64,000 nucleotides of DNA from an uncultured Eubacteriales bacterium. GTDB lineage: Bacteria; Bacillota; Clostridia; Oscillospirales; CAG-272. The stretch is taken from contig CAKRYT010000001.1 of NCBI GenBank assembly GCA_934432675.1, positions 199,458-263,457 of the forward strand. Direction: 5' to 3'. Below the pieces are notes generated by a model that worked only from the letters and a program-made list of their open reading frames with translations, had not been told where the DNA came from and did no database searches. Below are positions 1-9,622 of the stretch, piece by piece (position 1 is the stretch's first letter; each line of letters opens with the position of its first letter). A program made the translations under genes and the position numbers.

Positions 1-1446
1 ACTCATGTGGAGTTGATGCCGATTACCGAATATCCGTATGATCGTTCCTGGGGATACCAGGTGTGCGGTTTCTACGCCCCGACCTCGCGATTTGGTACGC
101 CGGATGATTTCCGTTACTTTGTGGATACCCTCCACAGCGCCGGGATCGGCGTCATTCTCGACTGGGTACCCGCCCATTTTCCTAAGGACGGGTGGGGGCT
201 TTATGAATTTGACGGTTACCCGACCTACGAATACCAGGGGAAGGACCGCCAGGAATCTCCCTCGTGGGGGACGCGTTTCTTTGACCTCGGTCGTCCCGAG
301 GTGCAGTCGTTCCTCATTTCGGATGCGAGTTTCTGGCTGAATGAATATCATGTAGACGGTCTCCGCGTGGATGCCGTTTCCTCCATGTTGTATTTGGATT
401 ATGACAGGAAGCCGGGCGAGTGGTTTCCCAACATCTACGGCGAGAATAAGAATTTGGAGGCGATCGCGTTCTTACGTAAACTGAACGCACACGTCTTCGG
501 CTTCATGCCCGATGCGCTCATGATTGCGGAGGAGTCCACTTCTTGGGGCGGCATCACGCACCCTGCCTACGAGGGGGGGCTCGGTTTCAACCTGAAATGG
601 AACATGGGGTGGGCCAATGACCTCTTTGACTATCTGGCGACGGATCCGTATTTCCGCCAGTATCATCATCATGCGCTCAATTTTCCCATCATGTACGCGT
701 ACAATGAGAATTATATCCTTCCGATCTCTCATGACGAGGTCGTGTATGGGAAAAAGTCTCTGATCGATAAAGCCTTCGGCTCCTATGAGGACAAATTTCG
801 TCAGTTCAAGACGGCAATGCTGGTGCAGATGACCTATCCGGGCAAGAAAATGCTGTTTATGGGGACGGAATTCGGGCAGTTTGCGGAATGGGATTACGCC
901 AAGTCGGTGGAGTGGTTCATGCTGGACTACCCCGCGCACGCCGATCTTCGCGAATACGTGGCATCGCTAAACCGGTTCTATTTGTCGGAGCCGCCACTGT
1001 GGGAGCAGGATTTCCGCCCACAGGGCTTTGCGTGGATTTATGCGGACGCCGCCAAAGAAAATATGGTCGCTTTCCGGCGCATTGCGCTTAACGGCGATGA
1101 GCTCATCGTCGTACTGACGTTCAGTGGCAACGAGCAGACCTTCCGTCTGCCTGCCGCGCAGGACAAGCAGTACGAAATTGTGTTTGAAACGGACGGGAAC
1201 GGGGAAGAGAAACCTCCTATCCGGCCCTATTCGGTCACTGTGACCATTGAACGTGAAGTGACGGAAAAAACGAAAAAAAGGCGTAAGGGAAAGCACGGGG
1301 TTGTTGCAGACGCAAAGGAAGAGTCGCCCACGGCGAAGATCGTCAGTGAGAGTCACGAGGAGTGGTACATAGATGTACCGCTCGCCCATATGTCCGGTAT
1401 TGTTCTCCGCGCGGCAAACGGAGATAAGAATAAGATTTTTCTATAA
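1..1446 (+). CDS. glgB: 1,4-alpha-glucan branching enzyme, 5' end missing
   Basis: Transfers alpha-1,4 glucan segments to form the alpha-1,6 branches of glycogen. The reading frame is open at base 1, so the N-terminal domain and the start of the (beta/alpha)8 barrel lie outside the window. The GH13 catalytic signatures are all visible: GLRVDAV (nucleophile Asp, bases about 361-381), AEES (acid/base Glu, about 526-537) and SHDEV (about 727-741). The C-terminal beta domain has an unusual basic stretch KKRRKGKHG (about bases 1273-1299) in a hydrophilic insertion. It is the first visible gene of a compact glg operon; glgC starts 12 bases downstream behind a GGAGGT ribosome binding site. Identity is secure. 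Confidence 0.96.
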   Translation, partial: THVELMPITEYPYDRSWGYQVCGFYAPTSRFGTPDDFRYFVDTLHSAGIGVILDWVPAHFPKDGWGLYEFDGYPTYEYQGKDRQESPSWGTRFFDLGRPEVQSFLISDASFWLNEYHVDGLRVDAVSSMLYLDYDRKPGEWFPNIYGENKNLEAIAFLRKLNAHVFGFMPDALMIAEESTSWGGITHPAYEGGLGFNLKWNMGWANDLFDYLATDPYFRQYHHHALNFPIMYAYNENYILPISHDEVVYGKKSLIDKAFGSYEDKFRQFKTAMLVQMTYPGKKMLFMGTEFGQFAEWDYAKSVEWFMLDYPAHADLREYVASLNRFYLSEPPLWEQDFRPQGFAWIYADAAKENMVAFRRIALNGDELIVVLTFSGNEQTFRLPAAQDKQYEIVFETDGNGEEKPPIRPYSVTVTIEREVTEKTKKRRKGKHGVVADAKEESPTAKIVSESHEEWYIDVPLAHMSGIVLRAANGDKNKIFL

Positions 1447-1458
1447 CGGAGGTCTATC

Positions 1459-2601
1459 ATGTATTGTAAAAAAGAATGCATTGCAATGCTGCTCGCGGGC
1501 GGACAGGGAAGCCGTCTCTACGAGTTGACCCAACAGACGGCTAAGCCGGCCGTCACTTTTGGGGGGAAGTATAAAATCATTGATTTCCCGCTCTCCAACT
1601 GCATTAACTCCGGAATTGACACGGTCGGCGTTCTGACCCAGTACCAACCTCTGGCACTGAACGAGTATGTCGGGAACGGTGCACCGTGGGATCTTGACCG
1701 CACGAGGGGCGGTCTCACGGTCCTGCCTCCGTACATGGGCAGTCGTCGCTCTGACTGGTATAAGGGGACGGCAAATGCCATCTATCAGAATATCAATTTC
1801 ATACGCCAGTATTCTCCCGATTACGTTCTGGTGCTCTCGGGGGACCATATCTATCGCATGGACTACTCGCTCATGTTGAAACAGCATAAAGAAACGGGTG
1901 CTGCCTGCACCATCGCAACCATCACGGTACCGATGGAGGAGGCAAGCCGCTTCGGTATCTGCAACACGCGTGAAGACGGTAGCATCTACGAGTTCGAGGA
2001 AAAACCGAAAAATCCGAAGAACAATCAGGCCTCCATGGGGATCTATATCTTCAACGCAGACATTCTGCTCCGGTATTTGGAGACGGACGAGGCAGACGAA
2101 AAGTCGCAAAACGACTTCGGAAAAAATATTATCCCGAATCTTCTAGCCAACGGCGAAAAGGTATTTGCGTATCGTTATAATGACTACTGGAAGGACGTCG
2201 GGACAATCGCCTCACTTTGGGAGGCCAATATGGATACGCTCGGCGAGGATCCGATACTGAATCTTTCACTTCCGTCCTTTCGTATTTTTTCCAAAAACAT
2301 TGCGCGCGCACCGCAGTACATCGGAGCTTCGGCACAGATACAGGATGCCATGATCTCCGAAGGGTGCGAGATTAACGGTACGGTCGAGCATTCCGTCCTG
2401 TCCGGTGGTGTCATCGTGGAGGAAGGTGCCGTCGTCAGGAACTCCGTCATTATGGAGGACGTCCGCATTTGCCGCGGTGCGACGGTGGACTACGCCATTA
2501 TTGACAGCGATTCCGTGGTCTGCGAGGGTGCCCATGTCGGCGATCCTGCCGCCGATAAGAACAGTATCAAGGTCATTGCAAAGGGAAGCGAGGTAAAGTA
2601 A
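1459..2601 (+). CDS. glgC: glucose-1-phosphate adenylyltransferase catalytic subunit
   Basis: Makes ADP-glucose from glucose-1-phosphate and ATP, the committed step of glycogen synthesis. The 380-residue protein carries the nucleotide-binding loop LLAGGQGSRL at residues 11-20, the PAVTFGGKYK and DFPLSN substrate motifs that follow, and a C-terminal left-handed beta-helix of hexapeptide repeats (about residues 285-375). The AGGAGGT-like site before ATG 1459 fixes the start. The gene is followed after one base by glgD, whose product has lost the catalytic loop; in Firmicutes GlgC and GlgD are known to form a hetero-oligomer. Confident. Confidence 0.97.
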   Translation: MYCKKECIAMLLAGGQGSRLYELTQQTAKPAVTFGGKYKIIDFPLSNCINSGIDTVGVLTQYQPLALNEYVGNGAPWDLDRTRGGLTVLPPYMGSRRSDWYKGTANAIYQNINFIRQYSPDYVLVLSGDHIYRMDYSLMLKQHKETGAACTIATITVPMEEASRFGICNTREDGSIYEFEEKPKNPKNNQASMGIYIFNADILLRYLETDEADEKSQNDFGKNIIPNLLANGEKVFAYRYNDYWKDVGTIASLWEANMDTLGEDPILNLSLPSFRIFSKNIARAPQYIGASAQIQDAMISEGCEINGTVEHSVLSGGVIVEEGAVVRNSVIMEDVRICRGATVDYAIIDSDSVVCEGAHVGDPAADKNSIKVIAKGSEVK

Positions 2602-2602
2602 A

Positions 2603-3733
2603 ATGAGTGCTGCGGGTATTATTTTCTCGAATCTGAACGATAATACACTGTCAAGGTTAACGGCAGACAGGACTGTCGCCGCTATTCCGTTCGGCTGCCG
2701 CTATCGGCTGGTGGACTTCGCGCTTTCCAACATGGTGAATGCGGGGATCTCCAACATTTCTCTCATTGCCAATTACAACTATCGTTCGCTCAACGAACAT
2801 ATCGGCTCCGGTAAGGACTGGGATCTCGCGCGGCGCGCAGGCGGCATTCGGTTCATCTCGCCGTATCAGACGGCGCGTACGCCGAACTCGGTCATGTATC
2901 TGCACCATCTCGAAGCACTGAAAAGCATGCAGGAATTCGTGATGGAAATCAGCGAGGATACGGTGGTGCTCTGTGACACCGACAATATCTGCAATATTGA
3001 TCTTGCGGCGGTCATTGAGGAGCATGAGGCGCGCGGGGCGGATCTCACGATGGTCACGACCCCCTGCACACCCGATTTTTCCTCCAAGGGTGCCGTCATG
3101 ATGGTAAGCTCGGACGGTACGGACCGTGTGACCGGTATCGTCAAATCCACAAGACCCGTGGATGGATATCCCGACAGATTCATCAATTTGTATGTCGTGC
3201 GTACGGCGTATCTGACATATATTTTGAATGCCTCCTTCTCAGAGAATTTCCAGAGCCTTTCCGAGGATGTGCTCATGAAACACATCGGCGACCGGAAGTA
3301 CTATGTTCACCGTTTCAACGGTTTCGTGCCGCAGGTGTCCTCGTTTACCGACTACTATCGCCACAGCATTGCGTTGACGCGTGAGCCGCTCCTGCGCGAG
3401 CAGTTGTTCGGCGTTAAAACCCGTCCGATCTACACGAAGGTCCACAACTCCGCACCGGTGCTGTACAAAGACGGTGCAAAGGTCAAGAATTCGATGATCG
3501 CCGACGGATGCGTCATTGAGGGGACGGTCGAAAACTCGATCCTGTTCCGCGGTGTCAAGATCGGACGCGGTGCGGTTGTCCGTGATTCCATCCTGTTTGG
3601 CGGCACGGATATCGGAGACGGCTCGACCATACAATGCGTTGTTGCGGATAAGAACGTATCCGTTTCCGCACACAGCACCCTTTCCGGTGCCCCTACCTTA
3701 CCGTTCTTTATCTCGAAAGGCCGCCGCGTATAA
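2603..3733 (+). CDS. glgD: GlgD, regulatory subunit of ADP-glucose pyrophosphorylase
   Basis: Paralogue of GlgC of almost equal length (376 residues) with the same nucleotidyltransferase fold and C-terminal hexapeptide beta-helix. Its N-terminus reads AAGIIFSNLNDNTL where GlgC has the GGxGxR loop, so it is not expected to be catalytic. Family knowledge: GlgD of Firmicutes is a non-catalytic partner that raises GlgC activity. Start ATG 2603 lies one base after the glgC stop, with the AGGTAAAG site inside the end of glgC, which implies coupled translation and fixed stoichiometry. Confidence 0.94.
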   Translation: MSAAGIIFSNLNDNTLSRLTADRTVAAIPFGCRYRLVDFALSNMVNAGISNISLIANYNYRSLNEHIGSGKDWDLARRAGGIRFISPYQTARTPNSVMYLHHLEALKSMQEFVMEISEDTVVLCDTDNICNIDLAAVIEEHEARGADLTMVTTPCTPDFSSKGAVMMVSSDGTDRVTGIVKSTRPVDGYPDRFINLYVVRTAYLTYILNASFSENFQSLSEDVLMKHIGDRKYYVHRFNGFVPQVSSFTDYYRHSIALTREPLLREQLFGVKTRPIYTKVHNSAPVLYKDGAKVKNSMIADGCVIEGTVENSILFRGVKIGRGAVVRDSILFGGTDIGDGSTIQCVVADKNVSVSAHSTLSGAPTLPFFISKGRRV

Positions 3734-3757
3734 ATCGCGGCGAGGAAGGAAAGTGAT

Positions 3758-5188
3758 ATGAAAATCCTTTACGCAACGAGTGAAGCCGCCCCCTTCGCCG
3801 CTTCCGGCGGGCTTGGGGATGTTTTGGGTGCATTGCCGCGGACCCTCAAATCGCTGAACCCGAAGGAGAATGAGGTCAGTGTCATTCTTCCTTTGTATGG
3901 GCAGATATCCGAAGCGCAGCGCAAAAACATGAAATACCTTACCTCCTACGAAATACGGTACTCCTGGCGCAACGAGTATTGCGGTATTTTCCGCGCAACG
4001 GTCGACGGGGTCAACTATTACTTTATTGACAACGAACAGTACTTCAAACGCCCGGGATCCCTCTACGGACAATATGACGACGGTGAGCGGTTTGCCTTTT
4101 TCTCTATGGCGGTCATCGAATTCATGCTGCGCATGAATGAGATACCGGACGTCCTGCACGCGAACGATTGGCAGACGGCGATGACGGTCGTCTATCTCCG
4201 CACTAAATATGCGTGCTGTGAGGCTTTGCGCGGGGTGAAGACTGTTTTCACCATTCATAATATTGAATACCAGGGCAAGTTTGATCCGTATATTCTCGGG
4301 AATGTGTTTGCGCTGGATGAGAAATACAAGTCTATCCTGGAATATGACGGTTGTCTGAATCTGATGAAGGGGGCGATCGTATGTGCCGACCGTGTCAACA
4401 CTGTCAGCCCGAACTATGCGAACGAATTGCGCCACGCCTTCTTTGCCTGCGGGTTGCAGAATATTATCAATATGTACGCCTATAAGATCTGTGGGGTTAT
4501 CAACGGTATCGATACCGTCTATTTCTCGCCGGACCGCGGCGGAGATATCGATTATCCGTATGACGCCTCGACGGTGACGGAGGGTAAGGCAAAGAACAAA
4601 CTTGCACTCCAAAAAGAACTTGGTCTTACGCAGGATGCGGGCATACCGATGATCGTCATGATCACACGCCTGACGCATGCGAAGGGACTCGATCTCGTTT
4701 TACGAATCTTCGAGGAACTGATGCAGGAGAATGTACAGTTCGTCCTGCTCGGTACCGGTGATGAGCAGTATGAAAGAATTCTCACCAATCTGGCGTCCCG
4801 AAACAGCGGTAAGGCGAGAGCACTCATCAAATTCGACCGTGTACTCTCCAAACATTTGTATGCATCGGCGGATTTGTTCCTGATGCCGTCGAAGAGCGAG
4901 CCGTGCGGGCTCTCGCAAATGATTGCCTGTGCATACGGGACCATACCGATTGTGCGCGCTGTCGGCGGTCTTTATGACTCCATTATGCCGTACGGGGCAG
5001 AGGGGTCCAACGGTTTCCAGTTTAACAATTTCAACGCACATGAAATGCTCTTCAAAATCAAGGATGCACTGTCGGTCTACTACAACAAACCGGAATGGAA
5101 TGCGCTCGTACAGCGCGCCATGCATACGGACTTTACGTGGAAAAAATCCGCAGAAAAATATCTTGATATTTACAAAAGTTTATTTTAA
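3758..5188 (+). CDS. glgA: glycogen synthase (ADP-glucose type, GT5)
   Basis: Extends alpha-1,4 glucan chains using the ADP-glucose made by GlgCD. The 476-residue protein has the GT5 N-terminal glycogen-synthase domain starting MKILYATSEAAPF, the SGGLGDV loop, and a GT-B C-terminal domain with the SKSEPCGLSQMIACAYG nucleotide-sugar site near residue 376-392. The lysine of the classical KxGGL motif is replaced (AASGGLGDV), a variant I recall in other clostridial GlgA proteins. Start ATG 3758 follows GAGGAAGGAAAG. Part of the glg operon. Confidence 0.95.
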   Translation: MKILYATSEAAPFAASGGLGDVLGALPRTLKSLNPKENEVSVILPLYGQISEAQRKNMKYLTSYEIRYSWRNEYCGIFRATVDGVNYYFIDNEQYFKRPGSLYGQYDDGERFAFFSMAVIEFMLRMNEIPDVLHANDWQTAMTVVYLRTKYACCEALRGVKTVFTIHNIEYQGKFDPYILGNVFALDEKYKSILEYDGCLNLMKGAIVCADRVNTVSPNYANELRHAFFACGLQNIINMYAYKICGVINGIDTVYFSPDRGGDIDYPYDASTVTEGKAKNKLALQKELGLTQDAGIPMIVMITRLTHAKGLDLVLRIFEELMQENVQFVLLGTGDEQYERILTNLASRNSGKARALIKFDRVLSKHLYASADLFLMPSKSEPCGLSQMIACAYGTIPIVRAVGGLYDSIMPYGAEGSNGFQFNNFNAHEMLFKIKDALSVYYNKPEWNALVQRAMHTDFTWKKSAEKYLDIYKSLF

Positions 5189-5209
5189 TGAGGGAAAGAT
5201 TTTAAGCCG

Positions 5210-7681
5210 ATGAATAATGCAAGTAAAAAGACAACGAAATCATCGTCCGATAAGGAGGGGATTACAGAGGCACAATTGCGTGAAAAACTGAAAGCGAAGC
5301 TTCTGGCCAGGGGCATTGCGGACCCGACGGCGGCGACGACGGAGCAACTGTATACCGCAACTGTCGGTGTCGTCAAGGACATTATGACCAAGAACCGCAA
5401 CGCCTACAAAAAGCGAATCAAAGCACAAGAGAGCAAAAAAGTCTGCTATCTGTGCATGGAATTTCTGCTCGGACGTTCGCTTCTCAACAATACCCAGAAT
5501 CTCGGGATCTACGACATCCTGTGCCGTGTACTCAAAGGATTCGGCAGTTCCTTTGATCGCGTGTATGCCTGCGAGATCGACCCCGGTCTCGGCAACGGCG
5601 GCCTCGGCAGACTCGCAGCCTGCTTCATGGATTCGCTCAGTAACCTGAACTATGCGGCAAACGGGTATTCGCTTTGCTATGAAAACGGTCTTTTTAAGCA
5701 GAAACTCATCGACGGGGAACAAGTAGAACTGCCCGATGAATGGATCGAAAAGGGCGGTGCATGGCTTTTCCCGCGCCCCGAGAAGAGCGTGATCGTCCGT
5801 TTCGGGGGCGAGGTCAACGAAACGTGGGAGAACGGTGAACTGAAAATCGTCAACACCGATTATGACGAAGTGCGGGCGGTACCGTACGACGTGATGATCC
5901 CCGGTGCCGATTCGGATGCCACCAACACCCTGAGACTTTGGCGCGCACGCGAAAACCGCAGTACACCGGTTGGGTATGCGACACAGGGGACTTATCTGAA
6001 AACGCTTGAAGAAAAGGCAAACGTCGAGGAGATCACGAGACAGCTCTACCCGCCGGATCATAATGATTCCGGTAAACTCCTGCGTCTTACGCAGCAGTAT
6101 TTCCTCGTTTCCGCATCCTTGCAATCCATCATCCGCGATTATTTCGCGGAGAACGGGTCTCTCGAAAACTTCGAAAACCGTGTGGCAATCCATATCAACG
6201 ATACGCACCCGACTCTGGCGATTCCCGAACTCATGCGTATTTTGATGGACGTCTATTCATATAGCTGGGATCAGGCATGGGGGGTCATTGTTAAGTGCAT
6301 TACCTATACCAATCATACCGTCATGCCCGAGGCACTTGAATGCTGGCGTGTGGATCTGTTCCGCATGAAACTGCCGCGCCTTTTCTCAATCATCACCGAG
6401 ATCAACCGTCGTTTCTGCGCCGATCTGTGGAACCTGTACCCGGGTGACTGGGACAGAATCTCCCGCATGGCCGTAATCGGTTATAACCAGGTGCGCATGG
6501 CAAACCTTTGCGTTGTCGCATCGCATACGGTGAACGGGGTCTCCGCGCTACACTCCGAAATCCTGAAAAATACGATCTTCCACGACTACTATAAGATGAC
6601 ACCGTGGAAGTTCACCAATGTCACGAACGGTGTTGTGCACCGCCGCTGGCTTTGCTATGCCAACCCTGAACTGTCGGCACTCCTGACCGACTGCATCGGC
6701 TCCGAATTCCGTCAGTCACCCTCACTTCTGTCGAACTTCGAGGGGTATGCATCCGATGAGGAAGTGTTGAAACGGTTGACGCAGGTCAAGCGCGATAACA
6801 AGGCAAGATTTGCAAAGTGGGCATTTGATAAATGCGGAGCCGTCATTGACCCGGATTCCATTTTCGACGTGCAGATCAAGCGTCTGCACGAGTATAAGAG
6901 ACAGCTCCTCAACGTCCTCAAAATCATGAGTATTTACAATGAGTTGCTTTCGAATCCGAATGCGGAATTCGCCCCCCAAACCTTCATTTTCGGTGCGAAG
7001 GCGGCACCCGGTTATGTGATGGCGAAGAAGGTCATCCGCCTCATCTGGTTCCTCGCCAAAGAGTTGGAGAGCAACCCCCGCACCAAAGATCGCATCAAGA
7101 TCGTATTTATGGAGGACTACAACGTTTCGACTGCCGAGGTATTGATTCCGGCCGCTGACCTCTCCGAACAGATATCTCTTGCCGGCAAGGAAGCCTCCGG
7201 CACGAGCAACATGAAACTCATGATGAACGGTGCCGTCACCATCGGTACGATGGACGGTGCGAACGTCGAGATCTGCAACTCCGTCGGCGACGACAACATT
7301 TATATCTTCGGTCTCAACAGTTGGGAGGTCGAGGAGCTTTGGAGACAAGGCTACGAGGCGCGTGACTATTACCACAACTCCGAGCGGTTACGTGCTGTAA
7401 TCGACCGCTTTTCAATGCCGATCGGCGGGGAAGATTTCTCCTCCATCGCCGATTACCTCATCAACGGCGGTTACAGTGTTGCGGACCCGTATATGTGCCT
7501 CGCCGATTTCGATTCGTATTACAACGAATATCAGCGGGCAATCGCGGATTACACCGTAAGTCCGACGGAATGGGCGCGTAAATCCCTTGTGAATATCGCG
7601 TCGTCCGGCCGTTTCTCTTCCGATATCAGCATCCAGAACTACGCCAACAATATCTGGCGTATTTCTCCGGTCAGAAAATGA
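5210..7681 (+). CDS. glgP: glycogen/starch/alpha-glucan phosphorylase (GT35)
   Basis: Releases glucose-1-phosphate from alpha-1,4 glucan ends, reversing storage. The 823-residue length is normal for the family. The pyridoxal phosphate signature EASGTSNMKLMMNGA is present with the PLP lysine at about residue 669, as are the EIDPGLGNGGLGRLAACF active-site loop near the N-terminus and KRLHEYKRQ. The final bases overlap the next gene as ATGA (7678-7681), so phosphorylase and the downstream GH13 hydrolase are translationally coupled. Placing a degradative enzyme in the same operon as glgCDA is common in clostridia. Confidence 0.97.
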   Translation: MNNASKKTTKSSSDKEGITEAQLREKLKAKLLARGIADPTAATTEQLYTATVGVVKDIMTKNRNAYKKRIKAQESKKVCYLCMEFLLGRSLLNNTQNLGIYDILCRVLKGFGSSFDRVYACEIDPGLGNGGLGRLAACFMDSLSNLNYAANGYSLCYENGLFKQKLIDGEQVELPDEWIEKGGAWLFPRPEKSVIVRFGGEVNETWENGELKIVNTDYDEVRAVPYDVMIPGADSDATNTLRLWRARENRSTPVGYATQGTYLKTLEEKANVEEITRQLYPPDHNDSGKLLRLTQQYFLVSASLQSIIRDYFAENGSLENFENRVAIHINDTHPTLAIPELMRILMDVYSYSWDQAWGVIVKCITYTNHTVMPEALECWRVDLFRMKLPRLFSIITEINRRFCADLWNLYPGDWDRISRMAVIGYNQVRMANLCVVASHTVNGVSALHSEILKNTIFHDYYKMTPWKFTNVTNGVVHRRWLCYANPELSALLTDCIGSEFRQSPSLLSNFEGYASDEEVLKRLTQVKRDNKARFAKWAFDKCGAVIDPDSIFDVQIKRLHEYKRQLLNVLKIMSIYNELLSNPNAEFAPQTFIFGAKAAPGYVMAKKVIRLIWFLAKELESNPRTKDRIKIVFMEDYNVSTAEVLIPAADLSEQISLAGKEASGTSNMKLMMNGAVTIGTMDGANVEICNSVGDDNIYIFGLNSWEVEELWRQGYEARDYYHNSERLRAVIDRFSMPIGGEDFSSIADYLINGGYSVADPYMCLADFDSYYNEYQRAIADYTVSPTEWARKSLVNIASSGRFSSDISIQNYANNIWRISPVRK

Positions 7682-9591
7682 CGGATCTGACTGCTTTACG
7701 CCCGAATTCGTCGGTTTCGCTCTCGTGTCGGGGGCGGTTACTGTACGGAAACGGCACGGAAGACTCCGAATATCGCCGCGCGTTCACGCGCGGCGATCTC
7801 TTGCGTTTTGATTTCTATCTGCCGCGCCAATACGGTGCCACCGCGGCGCAGATCGTCGTTAAAAGCGATGCGGACGGCTCCGTCATGTCCCATGAATTGC
7901 ATTGGGAAGGGCTGTATTTGGCAGAAGACCGTTGGTCCTGTACCGTACGGACGGAACAGATGGCCCCCGGGCTGTATTACATCAAGCCTACCTACTGCGG
8001 AATTGCCGGTACTGTTACGGGCATACGGGAGGACGGCGTGACCTGCCACTTTGCCACGGACACCGATGTGCATACCTATCAACTCACCATCTCTGAATTT
8101 GCATATCCCGCCCCGACTTTTATGGAGGGGGGGATTATGTACCAGATCTTTGTCGACAGATTCTGCCGAGGTGCCGAGACGCCCGTGCGCGAGGACGCAA
8201 TCCTTTACAACGATTGGGAGGGGGGAATCCCCGAGTATCCGCCATATCCCGGTGCACCGCTTGAAAACAATACGTTTTTCGGGGGGAATTTGCAGGGGAT
8301 TACGGCAAAACTCGATTATCTGGCTTCTCTCGGCGTCACCTGCCTGTACCTCACGCCGATTTTTGAGGCGTATTCCAATCACAAATACGACACCGGTGAC
8401 TACATGACGGTGGATGCCATGTTCGGCGGGGAAGCGGCACTGCGCGATCTTCTGCGGGAAGTGAAAAAGCGAGGCATGCGACTGATTCTCGACGGCGTTT
8501 TCAATCATACGGGTGATGACAGTGTCTACTTCAACCGCCGGGGGCGTTATGCCTCGCTTGGGGCATATCAGTCAAAAGAATCTCCCTACTATCCGTGGTA
8601 TGATTTTCAGGAATTTCCGGACCGGTACACTTGTTGGTGGAACATACCGATTTTGCCGCGCATTCACACGGAGGTGCCTTCTTGCCGTGAGTATTTTCTG
8701 CAACCTGGTGGTGTCATAGATCGGTATGCCTCCATGGGCGTGGACGGCTTCCGTCTGGATGTCGTCGACGAACTGCCTGATATTTTTGTTGACGGTATCA
8801 AGGAACGCCTGGACCGGACAAACCGAGAGAACGTTCTTTACGGTGAGGTCTGGGAAGACGCCTCCAATAAAGTGGCATACGGGCGTAGGAGGCGTTATTA
8901 TACCGGGCGGCAACTGGACGGTGTCATGAATTATGAACTGCGGCGAGGAATATTGCAGTTCTTGCGCCATCGAGACCCTGCTGCTTTGCGGTATGCACTC
9001 ACGGAAGTGATGCCGAATACACCGCGCCGCATCCTGAATTGTCAGATGAACCTCATCGGCACGCATGACACGATGCGAATCCTGACGGCACTCGCCGGAG
9101 AGACGCCGGAGGGACACTCCAATGACGAACTTGCCAAAATGCGCTTGACGGAAGAACAAAAGAAGACGGCTGTCGAGCGACTCAAAATTGCATATACGAT
9201 TCTTGCAACGCTCCCGGGTGTACCGATGATTTATTACGGGGACGAGGTGGGGATGGAAGGGTATTCGGACCCGTTTAACAGGCGACCTTTCCCGTGGCAT
9301 CACATGGATGACGTCATTTTGGAGCATTATCGCTCGGTGGGGCGCATTCGCCATGGCCGCCCCGAATACCGAAACGGTGCCTTCCGTTTATTGCGACTGG
9401 ATACAGACACTCTTGCATATGAGCGGACGGACGGGGCGCATACGTCGCTGATACTTGTGAACAACGGAGACGATACCAAAACGTTTGTGCTCCCATCGGG
9501 TGTCTGGCGGGATCTCACGAGCGAGGACAGCCTTTGCCACGAGTCATTTGCGGTTTTGCCGCATACGGCGGCGATCCTCGGCAAAGAATAA
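7678..9591 (+). CDS. GH13 alpha-amylase family hydrolase, neopullulanase/cyclomaltodextrinase-like
   Basis: A 637-residue cytoplasmic glucan hydrolase (no signal peptide visible). An N-terminal beta-sandwich domain of about 150 residues precedes a GH13 barrel with all four conserved regions: GVFNHTG near residue 275, GFRLDVVDE with nucleophile Asp361, GEVWED with acid/base Glu390, and IGTHDT with Asp464. A C-terminal beta domain ends the protein. Domain order and length fit neopullulanase or cyclomaltodextrinase types, but the exact bond specificity cannot be read. As the last gene of the glycogen operon it probably trims or debranches glycogen or takes up the role of a debranching enzyme, which is otherwise not seen here. 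Confidence 0.88.
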   Translation: MTDLTALRPNSSVSLSCRGRLLYGNGTEDSEYRRAFTRGDLLRFDFYLPRQYGATAAQIVVKSDADGSVMSHELHWEGLYLAEDRWSCTVRTEQMAPGLYYIKPTYCGIAGTVTGIREDGVTCHFATDTDVHTYQLTISEFAYPAPTFMEGGIMYQIFVDRFCRGAETPVREDAILYNDWEGGIPEYPPYPGAPLENNTFFGGNLQGITAKLDYLASLGVTCLYLTPIFEAYSNHKYDTGDYMTVDAMFGGEAALRDLLREVKKRGMRLILDGVFNHTGDDSVYFNRRGRYASLGAYQSKESPYYPWYDFQEFPDRYTCWWNIPILPRIHTEVPSCREYFLQPGGVIDRYASMGVDGFRLDVVDELPDIFVDGIKERLDRTNRENVLYGEVWEDASNKVAYGRRRRYYTGRQLDGVMNYELRRGILQFLRHRDPAALRYALTEVMPNTPRRILNCQMNLIGTHDTMRILTALAGETPEGHSNDELAKMRLTEEQKKTAVERLKIAYTILATLPGVPMIYYGDEVGMEGYSDPFNRRPFPWHHMDDVILEHYRSVGRIRHGRPEYRNGAFRLLRLDTDTLAYERTDGAHTSLILVNNGDDTKTFVLPSGVWRDLTSEDSLCHESFAVLPHTAAILGKE

Positions 9592-9622
9592 GAGAACGGG
9601 AGGGTCAACCTCCCGTTTCTCT
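9591..9622. terminator. shared terminator between the glycogen operon and the cysteine desulfurase gene
   Basis: An inverted repeat AGAGAACGGGAGG / CCTCCCGTTTCTCT with a short loop begins on the last base of the GH13 stop codon and contains the stop codon of the convergent cysteine desulfurase gene. There is no long T-run, so it may act mainly as a convergent transcript boundary. Confidence 0.6.
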
